A DNA stretch of 64,000 bases, taken from NCBI GenBank assembly GCA_019747875.1, contig JAIEQI010000055.1:52461-116460 (forward strand), read 5' to 3'. Positions 18,139 to 27,932 of the stretch are shown here, one piece after another (positions within the stretch are counted from its first letter, which is position 1; every line of letters starts with the position of its first letter). The DNA is from Candidatus Obscuribacterales bacterium. GTDB lineage: Bacteria > Cyanobacteriota > Vampirovibrionia > Obscuribacterales > Obscuribacteraceae. A program made the position numbers and the translations under genes. The notes beneath the pieces are model-generated. The model saw nothing but the letters and a program-made list of their open reading frames with translations, had not been told where the DNA came from and made no database searches.

Positions 18139-18705
18139 TCATTGCGTTTTCAAAGTCGCTTTGACCTTATTGATTTTCTCTTCCTGAGCTTTCGCATCCG
18201 CGGACATCTTCTCAGCCTCTTTTGGCTTATTTGCCTTTTTCAATAATGGTACGCATTTCTCCATGAGTTCTTTAATGCGCTGCTCCGCTGCCAAATCTGG
18301 CCCTGGGGTTCGACTAACCGAATTAAAACTCTCCGCACGTATCTCCTTTTCGTAATAACCAACGGCTTCCATAGGCTTTCCGATTGCTTCGTAAATCTCT
18401 GCAAAAGCCAGGTTCCTCTGGATGCCTCTTTTACTTAACTCGGTGTACATTTCCAATGCCTCAGTGTAATTCTTTTGTTTAACATTAAGCCATGCGATAT
18501 TCTCTCGAGCTTTGTTCATTCTCGGGTCTTCTGCTCCACTAGCCTCCAAAAGAGCCATTGCTTTATGGAAGCACCTTTTGGCTTCGAAATAGTCTTCCTT
18601 TTGGCAGGCTTCCCTGCCTCTTTCAACTAACTGATCATAGTCAGCTGCAAAACTGCCCTGCGCTGCTAATAAGGTGATGACTATTAGATGCACCGGTCTT
18701 TTCAT
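18139..18705 (-). CDS. Exported TPR protein (short)
   Basis: The ATG at 18705 is preceded by AAGGAG and starts a signal peptide (MKRPVHLIVITLLAAQGSFA), giving 188 residues; the 57-residue open frame upstream of it has no coding signature. Three TPR-like helix pairs follow (KRCFHKAMALLEAS, YTEALEMYTELSKRG, MEAVGYYEKEIRAES), then a C-terminal Lys/Glu-rich coiled coil (KANKPKEAEKMSADAKAQEE). Probably periplasmic. Confidence 0.68.
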   Translation of the reverse strand: MKRPVHLIVITLLAAQGSFAADYDQLVERGREACQKEDYFEAKRCFHKAMALLEASGAEDPRMNKARENIAWLNVKQKNYTEALEMYTELSKRGIQRNLAFAEIYEAIGKPMEAVGYYEKEIRAESFNSVSRTPGPDLAAEQRIKELMEKCVPLLKKANKPKEAEKMSADAKAQEEKINKVKATLKTQ

Positions 18706-18926
18706 TAAGAACTCCTTCACCCAAACCAGACTCTTGGCAACACGAAGTCTAGCATGTGATAATTCGCGGCTTGAGTTTTCCAGGAATCTAACGCCTTTGA
18801 CCTTGGTGATTGCTAAGAACCACGATTGACGTTTCTGATCCATCATGCACAGGCGACGACATGTAAACGACATCATCTAATGGTCTTAGGACAAGAACCC
18901 CACTTCAAGGTCGCGGTTTCACTTTC

Positions 18927-19223
18927 CTATTGAGGCGCGATCGAATCTTGCGTCTTGATTTTCTCGGCAACGAATTCTGATCGAGCTGAGCTATCGAGAG
19001 GACGGTTGCGCGCCAAACACCAACCAGCTAGCTCGCTCACATCAACATCAACCTTGATTAAGCAAGATTTTGGATAAGGAGAATGTTTCCAGAATCTGTG
19101 CCATCCACTCAGCCAGTCCTCATACCTTTTGTCGAGAGATTTCTTGTCGTCAGCAATCTCTTTCAAACGTAACCACTGTTCTCTCGAATAATATGCAACA
19201 GCCACCAACGGCATATTCTTCAT
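18927..19223 (-). CDS. Small conserved hypothetical protein
   Basis: 98 residues, soluble, with no signal peptide. The pattern of an N-terminal strand (LVAVAYYSREQWLRLKEIADDK), then YEDWLSGW and a Cys/Val-rich strand (SCLIKVDVDVSELAGWC) resembles a small alpha/beta family of unknown function that I recall from other bacterial genomes; no name can be given. It sits in the minus-strand run with the TPR gene and the gene at 19305. Confidence 0.55.
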   Translation of the reverse strand: MKNMPLVAVAYYSREQWLRLKEIADDKKSLDKRYEDWLSGWHRFWKHSPYPKSCLIKVDVDVSELAGWCLARNRPLDSSARSEFVAEKIKTQDSIAPQ

Positions 19224-19304
19224 ATCAACTCCCCCGCAGAGACATCCTATTCTAGACCAAAACGGAGTAAAACCGCCATCTTTCCAAAAGAAAAATCAAT
19301 GCGA

Positions 19305-20045
19305 TCAATATGACTCGTCATCGGCATTAAAATTTTTGTTCCAGAGAAGTTGGTGGATGAAGCATCGAACTGCTAGCTTAATCCTTAGCCGACTGCAATC
19401 CGGTTCAACACACGTTTCTGCTCCAGATTCCGGTCCAAGGATTTTCCACAGACGTTCTCTTTCAGAGGCTTCCTTCCTTTTGTAGTATTCTTTGAAGTCG
19501 GTGGACCACACTTGTTCTAAGAACTGTTGAAGAGTATGATGCCCGCGTCCTACGAAGGTGAAGTTCCCAACAAGTCCATAAGAGAAATAACAATATGGAT
19601 TAATCTTCTCGATAGCTCTCCAAAATCTTCCCGTTTCTTCTTGCTGAAGATCATCGAGCGAATACGGCTCATCAAAATCCAAAAGAGCTAGCATCAATTC
19701 CTCATCAGCAATATCCTGGTCAAGAAACATTTGTGCGTTGTCGGCTCCATGATAAAGTTTTGGAAGAATGGTCGAACGCCCACTTATCGCATAATCGCCA
19801 AGTTGTCGCCATCCGATTTTGGATGCATATATCGCTCCAGTCCCATCAAAATGCGTGACCAAAACGCTAAAAGGCTCGGATGGCAAATCAATGGTTGCAA
19901 GCAAATCAGTATCTCCAAGTTCTGAGGAGCGCAACCAGAAGAAATCTTGATGTCGACCTTCTTCTAGCTGTATCTGGGATTCGTCGAACTTCCAATCACG
20001 CAACTCTAGATATTCATCAATGGTTTGTATGGGCTCATTTGTCAT
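19305..20045 (-). CDS. Hypothetical protein, SMI1-like or regulatory type
   Basis: About 246 residues from the ATG at 20045, preferred because a natural polar N-terminus (MTNEPIQTIDEYLELRDW) begins there; an ATG at 20093 would add a short hydrophobic leader. The body is acidic with many Trp/Phe and Asp/Glu, and resembles the mixed alpha/beta cytoplasmic domains often found in immunity or SMI1/KNR4-type proteins, but no diagnostic motif is present. It is divergent from the helical repeat gene at 20210. Confidence 0.5.
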   Translation of the reverse strand: MTNEPIQTIDEYLELRDWKFDESQIQLEEGRHQDFFWLRSSELGDTDLLATIDLPSEPFSVLVTHFDGTGAIYASKIGWRQLGDYAISGRSTILPKLYHGADNAQMFLDQDIADEELMLALLDFDEPYSLDDLQQEETGRFWRAIEKINPYCYFSYGLVGNFTFVGRGHHTLQQFLEQVWSTDFKEYYKRKEASERERLWKILGPESGAETCVEPDCSRLRIKLAVRCFIHQLLWNKNFNADDESY

Positions 20046-20209
20046 CGTGATTTGTATTTTCGGCAACTGGAATAGAAACGAGAGGGGGATCATTCGGAAC
20101 CATTTTCGATTTTAGCGAACATCTGTCATATTAGTAAGAAGCTTGAGCAGCCAAACACATTCTTGGAGGGCTCATTTGAAGGAACGGAATAATTGGAACT
20201 CTTGACAGA

Positions 20210-21757
20210 ATGAGTGAGAAAGAGCCGAGGGTGTTAAACAATCTTCGCCAATCTTGCGACGCTTCTAGGATTGCAGAAGCGAAATGCTGGCTGGAACAAA
20301 ACTCCAAACATAAAGCTGCAATTGAGATAATTAACGAAGTCGAGAATGGGACAAGTGAGGTCGAAGACATCCGTTGGTGCGCTGAGTGGCTAACGAATCA
20401 TGCAATCAGATCGGAACTCGTTAATGAGCTGCCTAAACACAGTCATGTCCGCATTTTACTTGATGAAGAACATGTTCGCTCCAACCTTAATTCCAAAAGC
20501 GGAAGCATGCTGGATAAGTTACTAGATCTCGCCAGCAGCGAGTCTATCTTCGCTTTAACAAGGAAATGGTTGACAGAATTCCCAGACAGTGAACACGCAG
20601 ATTTTGTGCTATTGAATTTGCTAAGGGCAGACTCGTCTCAGCAACATCTAGACTTGGCCTACAGTTGGCTTGAGCGCAACTCAGCGGAATTTACATCGAT
20701 TCTGGTTCTGTCAAAGTTAATCGAATGCGGTAACCAAGACGAACGACTACTTGTGAAAGCAGTCGATGCTTTATTTGTAAATAACGATGTGTATACTTCA
20801 CATCTAGCTTGCGCCCTAATTAGATACTCTGGCAACGAGAGTGCACGAAATTCCGCACTTAAATGGTGCAGGGAAGCACTTGCCAATCCGGAAGCATACG
20901 TTGTCGCATCAATGATGGACACAGCGCTACCCAACGAGGAGCTTGCACAGAGTCTGCTCGAATTTTGTGTCAACAATGCCAAAAGCAAATGGGTTGGCAA
21001 CACCTGGATTACGCTAGTATTCTATGCACCAAGTAAATCAGTGTTTCAAGCCTGCTGGGATTGGCTTAAGAATCATAAGAAGCATCGTCAGTGGGAGGAT
21101 GTGTTTTGGTTCTTGCTACAAGCTGCGGCAGAATCAAAAGAGACGCCACCGCCAGCTTCAATCAAGCACGCATGGGAACTATGGGAACTAGGCAATAAGC
21201 GATGGGTCGGCGTAATGTTGGAGGCAGATCGAACTGAAGAAATGGCGGAGAGGCTCTTTTCGTGGGTATGCTCCAACCCTGAAGAAGTGAAGACAGTAAA
21301 TACTATTCTTGCAGGATTACTTCGAACATTTCCCAGCAAAGAGTTAAGTGAGTATTCCTCTAACTGGATCAAAACAAAGTCGAAGCATGACTTTGAATCC
21401 CTGGCAGTTCTGCGGCCGCTACTAGCCCAAAGACCCGATCCACAGCTAGTGCACATCACGAAGTCACTATTGGTGAGGTCTAGAAACCCTATGCTCACTT
21501 GGTCAATTTTAGAGCTGCTAATAAGAACCGCCCAAGAGCCATCATCTATTCAACGCGCGAAGCAACTGGTTGATATTGAAGCGAGCTTATCTTTTCGAAG
21601 AGACTTAGGTTTGTCGGGCGGGCTGTTGATAGAAACTTTGCTGGAAGTCGACGGAGTAACCCCCGAATTGCGGAAGTCTGGACAAACATGGTTGAGACTT
21701 CATGAACATAGATACTCGGAATTGTCCCAATCCATAAGAAAGCATCTCGACGGTTAA
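20210..21757 (+). CDS. Large alpha-helical repeat protein
   Basis: A 515-residue all-helical soluble protein composed of repeated 30-40-residue units carrying W-x-x-x-x and L-x-x-x-L patterns (AKCWLEQNSKHKAAIEI, RKWLTEFPDSEHADFVLL, AYSWLERNSAEFTSILVL and so on). The units recall TPR/Sel1- or HEAT-type solenoids with a conserved P-D/N-S-x-x-A turn. No signal peptide or enzyme motif is present. It is likely a cytoplasmic scaffold, and shares the SWLE-type repeat style with neighbouring TPR genes. Confidence 0.62.
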   Translation: MSEKEPRVLNNLRQSCDASRIAEAKCWLEQNSKHKAAIEIINEVENGTSEVEDIRWCAEWLTNHAIRSELVNELPKHSHVRILLDEEHVRSNLNSKSGSMLDKLLDLASSESIFALTRKWLTEFPDSEHADFVLLNLLRADSSQQHLDLAYSWLERNSAEFTSILVLSKLIECGNQDERLLVKAVDALFVNNDVYTSHLACALIRYSGNESARNSALKWCREALANPEAYVVASMMDTALPNEELAQSLLEFCVNNAKSKWVGNTWITLVFYAPSKSVFQACWDWLKNHKKHRQWEDVFWFLLQAAAESKETPPPASIKHAWELWELGNKRWVGVMLEADRTEEMAERLFSWVCSNPEEVKTVNTILAGLLRTFPSKELSEYSSNWIKTKSKHDFESLAVLRPLLAQRPDPQLVHITKSLLVRSRNPMLTWSILELLIRTAQEPSSIQRAKQLVDIEASLSFRRDLGLSGGLLIETLLEVDGVTPELRKSGQTWLRLHEHRYSELSQSIRKHLDG

Positions 21758-21768
21758 TGCAGATTGCA

Positions 21769-24700
21769 CTACTGCTGTTCCTGATTCGTGCTGTATGGAC
21801 CGCGGGCTGCCGTCACGATTTGCAGGCTTGCAGCGGCGCGAAGAATTTTGTCTAGCGCTGCTCGCCCTTCTTCCGTTTTCTTGAGGGAATTGTAGAGCGG
21901 TGTATTCTGCAGGGCGGACATAATTGAGAACTCAGTTACGAATGCAGTGATACCATTATTGAAATGCGTCTTCTCCACTCGGCGATGGGCGACAGCACTT
22001 GCTGGATTGATTTGCTTGAGAGAAGCGCTTGCATTTCTGGTCAGCACAATCTCCTGCCCAGGAACCAGCGAAACCGAATGCCCGCCGGAAAGGAATTTGA
22101 CGTTGCCGGTGTTTTCATCTGTGAGATTCAAAACGGCAACATCATTGCCGCTTTCAAACACAAGTGCGGCCGCTCCGGCTGCGATACTTACATCGCCCTC
22201 GTGAGTACTGACGAGGATGTTCGAAGTAGGCGCAAAGAAAACAGTTCCTTTATCCAGAACAAAATTTTGCCCGCCGCTGCCGTTGCCGAAGGAAATCCCT
22301 TGGTTTGTCATATTGACCAAGACTTGATTGTCAAACTGCGCATCGAAGAACATAGCAACGTTATTGTTGTTGCTGTTCATCGAGACACCGCCTCGATAAA
22401 CCAGCTGTTCGTCCACCTGCTCAAGGTCCGATGTCGCGGCAGCCTTGCCCCGCGATTTTGTCAGATCGGTTGGCACCAAATCATTAGTTATATATAGATC
22501 GGGAAGAGTTGCTATGACCGGCACCACCAGCCGAACAGTTTCCGATGTAGTTCCCTGGCTTGAGCTAATTAGCTGCACTGGCGGAGGAATGACCTTCGTA
22601 AAAGTTTCGCTTCCGTCCGCTCCCGCTTTACCTGCGACACCGCCAGCGCCCCCCTTTCCGGAAAGTCCGCCAGAACCATCGGACCCAGTGAATCCGCCCG
22701 CACCAGCACCGCCACTACCGCTTCCGCCGGCGCCGCCCGAACCGCCACTGCTAACGCTCCCGGTAAATCCGTTTGCTCCGACACCGCCGCCATTTCCAGC
22801 CTGCCCTATGGTGCCAAAGGCAGAAGCACCGCCTTTACCACCTAGACCACCTGAACCGCCCAGGCCGGCTCCCGAAGTGGCAGGGGTACTCCCACCATCT
22901 CCGCCGTCGCCACCATCTCCGGCATTGCCACCGTCTCCGGTACCAGGAGCACTGCCACCAGCTCCTCCATTTCCACCTTTACCACCATTACCGCCTGCCC
23001 CAGGAAATAACGGACTGGTATTACCACCAGCGCCACCACCGCCGCCGCCGCCTCCTCCTCCTCCAGGTCCGGCATTCCCATTGCCGCTAGTGACACTACC
23101 GCCGACACCACCGACACCACCGAAGCCACCGGCGCCTCCGGCTCCCCCAAGACTTTTTGCACCGGATGTACTACCACCGACACCGCCCACACCGCCAACG
23201 CCGCCCTTGCCTCCGGTGCCTCCAAACATGCCGGAAGCGCCTGCGCCACCAGCTCCGCCAGGACCGCCAGCGCCTCCGTTGGAACCATCACCAGCCCCCG
23301 GAGTGGAACCGCCAGCTCCGCCGGCACCACCGGCACCGCCGAGACCGGCTGACCCATTGAAACCACCACTTCCACCTAAGCCTGCGGAGCCGCCGTTTCC
23401 TGCGCTCCCACCTTTGCCAGCCGACCCATCAGCTCCGCCGGCAAAACTGATAGTACCAGCGTTCAAGCTTACGGCGGTGACGTTGAGCGCTCCGCCTTTT
23501 CCACCGTTGCCTCCGTTTCCGGCGCTACCACCACTTCCGCCAGCCCCACCGGCGCCTCCAGCACCAGCATTGCCGCCTGTCCCTGCAGCGCCCCCGGCTC
23601 CACCCGATCCACCAGCACCACCATCAGTTAACGGCACACTGAGGGCGTCACCGGCGGCACCGGCTCCGCCTACAGCACCATTTCCACCATTTCCGCCAGC
23701 GCCGCCGATACCGCCTTTTCCACCTACACCACCGGCTCCGCCAGCTCCGCCGGCGCCTCCGGCACCAGCGGCACCACCATCCAACGTTATGTTGCCGGAC
23801 TGGACTATACCGCCAGACTTTATCTGAATGCTTCCACCAGCTCCACCAGCGCCACCAGCCCCTCCAACTCCACCTATTCCGCCGGCTCCACCGGCTCCAC
23901 CAGCGCCGCCAACTCCACCGGATCCGCCAGCTCCACCGGCTCCGCCAGATCCTCCAGCAGCGCCTGTTGTGCCACCAGAAGCTCCAAAAGCTCCGTTGCC
24001 GCCGCTGCCTCCATTGCCACCGTTGCCTCCGATAGCACCGGAACCGCCATCACCACCGGAACTGCCACTACCACCATTTCCGCCATTACCACCTTTGGAC
24101 GAAACATTACCTAGCTGTATCCCGCCCCCGGCCGAGATTTGGATTGTGCCACCAGCACCTCCAGCATCGCCATCGGCTCCAGAAATACCATTGCCGCCCT
24201 TTCCACCAAGATTTCCGGAGCCCCCAGTGCCGCCGGCACCACCAGCTCCCCCCGACCCCCCGGCGAGGAGGTTGTCACTGCCGCTTCCGCCGTTACCGCC
24301 GTTGCCTCCAGCGCCGCCGTTTCCACCGCCAAAGGACAGACCACCAGAGCCACCAAGTCCACCAGCGCCGCCCGCGAACCCACCGCCGCCAGCTAAGCCT
24401 CCGAGCGGTGCATTCTTTCCGTTAGCGCCAGCACCGCCCTTACCACCGGTCCCCCCGCTACCACCAAGAGGGGCGCCAGCACCACCATCACCCCCCACGC
24501 CACCACTAACATCGAACCCGACACCAGAGCCACCGGCTCCGCCGTTGCCTCCACCTTGCCCCGGGGACAATCCTGGAAAACCGGGAGCGCCCGCGCCTCC
24601 AGCTAATCCATTGATGCCACTTGCTGCTTGACCAGCAGGAGCCGCAGGAGTGCCATTTGCTCCAGCTCCACCGGCAGATCCATTAGCTGTGATATTGCCA

Positions 24701-26349
24701 GCTTGCACACTGCCCCCGGCGGCGATTGCAATGGCTCCGGCATTCGGAGCAAGCCCGCTTGTCGTGATATTGCCGACCGTTACACTTCCGGGAGCCTGCA
24801 TGGTGACTTGACCATTAACAGCCTGTCCGCCAGTATTAAATGTCGAGCCACTCAGGTTTATCGAAGCACCAGGGGTGGTGATCACGCTGGTATTCGTGGT
24901 GAATGATCCGGCACAGTTATCGCACAGCTGATTTGCCTTGTTATAAGTGAATTCATAGCCAGCCGAAAGAAAAATTTGACCGCCGCTAGTGTTCACCGTT
25001 ACAGGTCCACCAATGATATTGCCTCTTGCAAGTCCAATAAAGTCGCTTTGAACTAAGGCATTGAAGCTAGGAAGCGTAAGGTCTCCGGTTTCCGCAACGA
25101 AGATCGGATCTCCATAGATATTTAAGGAGGAGAGCACAAGGTTACCCGAACTGCTGGCAAATGCTGCCTCCCCGGCTTCGATATTGACACCGCCGGATAC
25201 TGAATGCACCCATCCATCCACTCGACCAGTGTACCCACCATTCATATTTAACTCTCTGGAGAGCCAATCACCGCCTGTAATGCTCAAGTTAGCGTTGATA
25301 CCTGCGCTTCCAATGCCGATCGCTCCATTGAGAGCCTGCAAGATGCCATTGGTGCTATCAACAGTAAGTTTTTGCGCAACATTCGAAGCAAGCAAGGGTT
25401 GAAGAATAGAAATATTGCCTGCAACAGCCGCCATAAGACCACTGTTCATTATATTGTTGGTCACCAAATTGAGATTATTCGCTGCTTGCATTACGGGAAG
25501 CGCCCCAACAACTCCCTGGGGCAACGCGTTAGTTATAGTACCGCCCGCAGTGACACCCAAATTCGCAGAACTTAAAATGGTTCCGGCATTCACTATATTG
25601 TTTGCTGCGACGAGATTCAAATTCAAGTTAGAGCTAATCAGCCCGCCCGTCTGGTTGAAAATATTGAGGGCAGAAATGGTGGCGGTATTTACCGCCGGGT
25701 TTATCTGGTTCACTAGAATACTACCAGCGTTCGTCAGATTGCCGGTGAGATTCAGAGCAGAGGCGTTGTTCAAGACTGAAACGCCCTGAGGAACTGTTAT
25801 GCTCGCAATGCGCCCTGCCCAATTCTGACCGATCGACATACTGCCGCTGATGGCCGCACCGCTGCCATCGATCACAATGTTCTGTGCCCCTGTGCGCATA
25901 ACTTGATAGACTGCGACTACTTGAGCAGGAGTCAGCAGCTGTCCTGGAAGAACGCTCTGCTGCTGACCGCCAACGGTGATACTGACTGGAGAAGTTTGGT
26001 GATTCGCCGACGCATTTTGGATGGTGGACGATAGATCGAGGTTGAGAGGAGGTGCGGCAGGAGGTGGAGTGGTCGGGTCTATTGCTTGCGCCCTCGAAGT
26101 CGAGGCCGAGCTGACAGCTACAAACATCGATAATAGGACAGAACCGGTGAAATGATGCGAGGGTTTCTGCACAAGGCCTCCAATGCCGCCCATACGGTTA
26201 GTCTTAGCTTTCACAGGGCGGCGCCAACGGACATATAGTACCATCGCTTGTGTTGCGAAGGTTCCAACGAGTATTAAAGTTACATCGAGCAATCCCGAAG
26301 GGCTCGTCCACACATTCGATCCAAGCCCACTTATTAAACGTTCCAGCAA
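21769..26349 (-). CDS. Giant glycine-rich repetitive exported protein
   Basis: A 1526-residue protein. An N-terminal membrane segment (VTLILVGTFATQAMVLYVRW) and a second signal-like stretch (SVLLSMFVAVSSASTSRAQA) precede a filamentous-haemagglutinin-like beta region (about 100-550) rich in Asn/Ala/Ile with repeated G-N-I-x-x-N units. Then follow about 690 residues of PGRS-like G-G-A-G-G-x-G repeats (about 22600-24680), and a C-terminal domain with a FecR-like strand pattern near SGGHSVSLVPGQEIVL. It resembles PE-PGRS and polysaccharide-type surface adhesins. The start codon read here is TTG at 26349, with no strong ribosome site, so the true start may be a little downstream. Probably a cell-surface or extracellular scaffold. 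Confidence 0.8.
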   Translation of the reverse strand: MLERLISGLGSNVWTSPSGLLDVTLILVGTFATQAMVLYVRWRRPVKAKTNRMGGIGGLVQKPSHHFTGSVLLSMFVAVSSASTSRAQAIDPTTPPPAAPPLNLDLSSTIQNASANHQTSPVSITVGGQQQSVLPGQLLTPAQVVAVYQVMRTGAQNIVIDGSGAAISGSMSIGQNWAGRIASITVPQGVSVLNNASALNLTGNLTNAGSILVNQINPAVNTATISALNIFNQTGGLISSNLNLNLVAANNIVNAGTILSSANLGVTAGGTITNALPQGVVGALPVMQAANNLNLVTNNIMNSGLMAAVAGNISILQPLLASNVAQKLTVDSTNGILQALNGAIGIGSAGINANLSITGGDWLSRELNMNGGYTGRVDGWVHSVSGGVNIEAGEAAFASSSGNLVLSSLNIYGDPIFVAETGDLTLPSFNALVQSDFIGLARGNIIGGPVTVNTSGGQIFLSAGYEFTYNKANQLCDNCAGSFTTNTSVITTPGASINLSGSTFNTGGQAVNGQVTMQAPGSVTVGNITTSGLAPNAGAIAIAAGGSVQAGNITANGSAGGAGANGTPAAPAGQAASGINGLAGGAGAPGFPGLSPGQGGGNGGAGGSGVGFDVSGGVGGDGGAGAPLGGSGGTGGKGGAGANGKNAPLGGLAGGGGFAGGAGGLGGSGGLSFGGGNGGAGGNGGNGGSGSDNLLAGGSGGAGGAGGTGGSGNLGGKGGNGISGADGDAGGAGGTIQISAGGGIQLGNVSSKGGNGGNGGSGSSGGDGGSGAIGGNGGNGGSGGNGAFGASGGTTGAAGGSGGAGGAGGSGGVGGAGGAGGAGGIGGVGGAGGAGGAGGSIQIKSGGIVQSGNITLDGGAAGAGGAGGAGGAGGVGGKGGIGGAGGNGGNGAVGGAGAAGDALSVPLTDGGAGGSGGAGGAAGTGGNAGAGGAGGAGGSGGSAGNGGNGGKGGALNVTAVSLNAGTISFAGGADGSAGKGGSAGNGGSAGLGGSGGFNGSAGLGGAGGAGGAGGSTPGAGDGSNGGAGGPGGAGGAGASGMFGGTGGKGGVGGVGGVGGSTSGAKSLGGAGGAGGFGGVGGVGGSVTSGNGNAGPGGGGGGGGGGGAGGNTSPLFPGAGGNGGKGGNGGAGGSAPGTGDGGNAGDGGDGGDGGSTPATSGAGLGGSGGLGGKGGASAFGTIGQAGNGGGVGANGFTGSVSSGGSGGAGGSGSGGAGAGGFTGSDGSGGLSGKGGAGGVAGKAGADGSETFTKVIPPPVQLISSSQGTTSETVRLVVPVIATLPDLYITNDLVPTDLTKSRGKAAATSDLEQVDEQLVYRGGVSMNSNNNNVAMFFDAQFDNQVLVNMTNQGISFGNGSGGQNFVLDKGTVFFAPTSNILVSTHEGDVSIAAGAAALVFESGNDVAVLNLTDENTGNVKFLSGGHSVSLVPGQEIVLTRNASASLKQINPASAVAHRRVEKTHFNNGITAFVTEFSIMSALQNTPLYNSLKKTEEGRAALDKILRAAASLQIVTAARGPYSTNQEQQ

Positions 26350-26516
26350 GGTTTCTTGCTAATGAAGCTTTAGAACTCAGTCCCATTCGAAGCGATGCGG
26401 CGCCCTTACAAAATGCTAATATTCGTGGATCCCCCAGCGACCGCCCGGGCGCACAAGACCATAATGCAGCTAAGACGACGGGGTAAAGGCTCTCACTTCA
26501 CGAGGGCTGTCATCTT

Positions 26517-27518
26517 ATGGATGTACTAAAAGAGAGTCGTGGAAGCGCAAGCTCTCCTTCCGATGATCATCGTGTTGCACTTTCCTTGGACGCGCTTGGG
26601 CGAGCCAGTGCGAGCAGGGTTCAATCTGAGCTTCAACCTGTTGAAATTCAGTCTGTCGAGCGGGTAGCTGCAAAAGGTGCCGCCCCAGCAAGACCTCCTA
26701 TGATTGCTGGCGAACACCCATTCAAAATGATGTCCGAGGGCAAAAATCGCGACTTCGAGGTCTATGTTCCGAAAGGATACGATGGAAGGCGCACGCTTCC
26801 TGTTGTGTACATGCTTCACGGCTATGCAGACAACATAGAGGGAATCAAAGATTCATCCAGGATGAATGATCTGGCAGATCAAAAAGAGTTCGCAGTCGTT
26901 TACTTGCAGGCCCAGCCAAAAGGTCCGCAAACAAGGCAATGGAATTTGGAGGCAGGTGTCGTGGCACCAAAGGAGCCAGGTTTCAATGATTTGAACTACT
27001 TCAAGGGAGTCATGCAAGAGGTCGATTCGAAATTGAACATCGATCCGAAATCAAGATTCATCGTCGGACATTCAGACGGAGGAAATGCAGCGCAGTACAT
27101 TGCGTATCGCAATCCCGGTTTGTTTGCTGGCGTCGGGGCAGTCAATTCCACTCGATTCATAACGGATCCACCGCCAACACTCAACAGCAAGACAGCAGCT
27201 GTAATACTCCTAGCTGGAGATGACAGAGTGCTTCCACCGGCGGGTGGGTCGGATCTGCAACTTATGATGCTTCAGCCGAGATTGTGGCATTCACGGCCGC
27301 AAGAACAAAAGAATTTTTGGGCGAAAGTGAATCAATGTAGTGGTCCACCCCGAGTTCAAGATGATGGACATAAACTCGTCACTCATTACAGCAATTGCAA
27401 GGGCGCGGCAGTAACGGAGATTCACAGATACACAGCCGAGCACGGTTGGAATCAAACGCCACAAAGAGATACCACATACGATGTGATCAATACATTGATG
27501 TTGAATCGAAGACCATAA
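26517..27518 (+). CDS. PHB-depolymerase/feruloyl-esterase-like alpha/beta hydrolase
   Basis: After an 80-residue Ser/Ala/Glu-rich N-terminal tail without signal peptide comes a typical esterase core: FEVYVPKGYDGRRTLPVVYMLHG (oxyanion loop), and the nucleophile elbow VGHSDGGNAAQYIA (catalytic Ser near 184), AVILLAGDDRVLPP (acid near 239) and HGWNQ near residue 309 for the base. This is the LpqC/PHB-depolymerase family that hydrolyses esters, for example storage polyesters or plant esters. The lack of a recognisable signal peptide suggests cytoplasmic use or a non-canonical export route. The ATG lies 11 bp after GAGGG. Confidence 0.78.
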   Translation: MDVLKESRGSASSPSDDHRVALSLDALGRASASRVQSELQPVEIQSVERVAAKGAAPARPPMIAGEHPFKMMSEGKNRDFEVYVPKGYDGRRTLPVVYMLHGYADNIEGIKDSSRMNDLADQKEFAVVYLQAQPKGPQTRQWNLEAGVVAPKEPGFNDLNYFKGVMQEVDSKLNIDPKSRFIVGHSDGGNAAQYIAYRNPGLFAGVGAVNSTRFITDPPPTLNSKTAAVILLAGDDRVLPPAGGSDLQLMMLQPRLWHSRPQEQKNFWAKVNQCSGPPRVQDDGHKLVTHYSNCKGAAVTEIHRYTAEHGWNQTPQRDTTYDVINTLMLNRRP

Positions 27519-27932
27519 ACAAGTTTCTTCATTTAGAGAAACATGACCACGCATTCACTTGACATTGAATTGACTGTGCACTACTGTTTCAAAATCATAG
27601 GACTGAAATTAGCAAGTCCTTTCGAATAAATCCTAGCGGCAAAGATAGAGCAGGAGACAACTAATGACCTGGATTGCAATTAACTAAGGCTGACGTTTTT
27701 AGCCACATCGAAAACTCGAGATGCATGTTTGCACTCGGTTGACTTGGTCATTGTTGCCGTTCTATGCACAAGTACCGCAGCAACTTTTAAAACGTAGCCT
27801 TCTCTGTTTGTGCTTGTAACTAGCTCGACAAGTCTTGAGCTCGGTTCGGCACTAGCAATGCAGCTGATGTTTTCATTGCGTTTATAGTTTGTCGAAACCG
27901 AGTAACACGGCTTGTCTTAACGGAGACAGCTG
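27519..27932. other. Long intergenic region without gene
   Basis: A 414-bp gap between the esterase and ABC exporter genes. I found no convincing coding frame, hairpin or repeat, but it is long for this genome and must hold the promoter of the exporter. Confidence 0.45.

Noticed and set aside
22445..24631. Long proline-rich open frames on the plus strand
   Set aside because: They are the exact antisense of the glycine-rich repeat: GGN codons read backwards as NCC (Pro). The minus-strand protein has the signal peptide, domains and normal composition.
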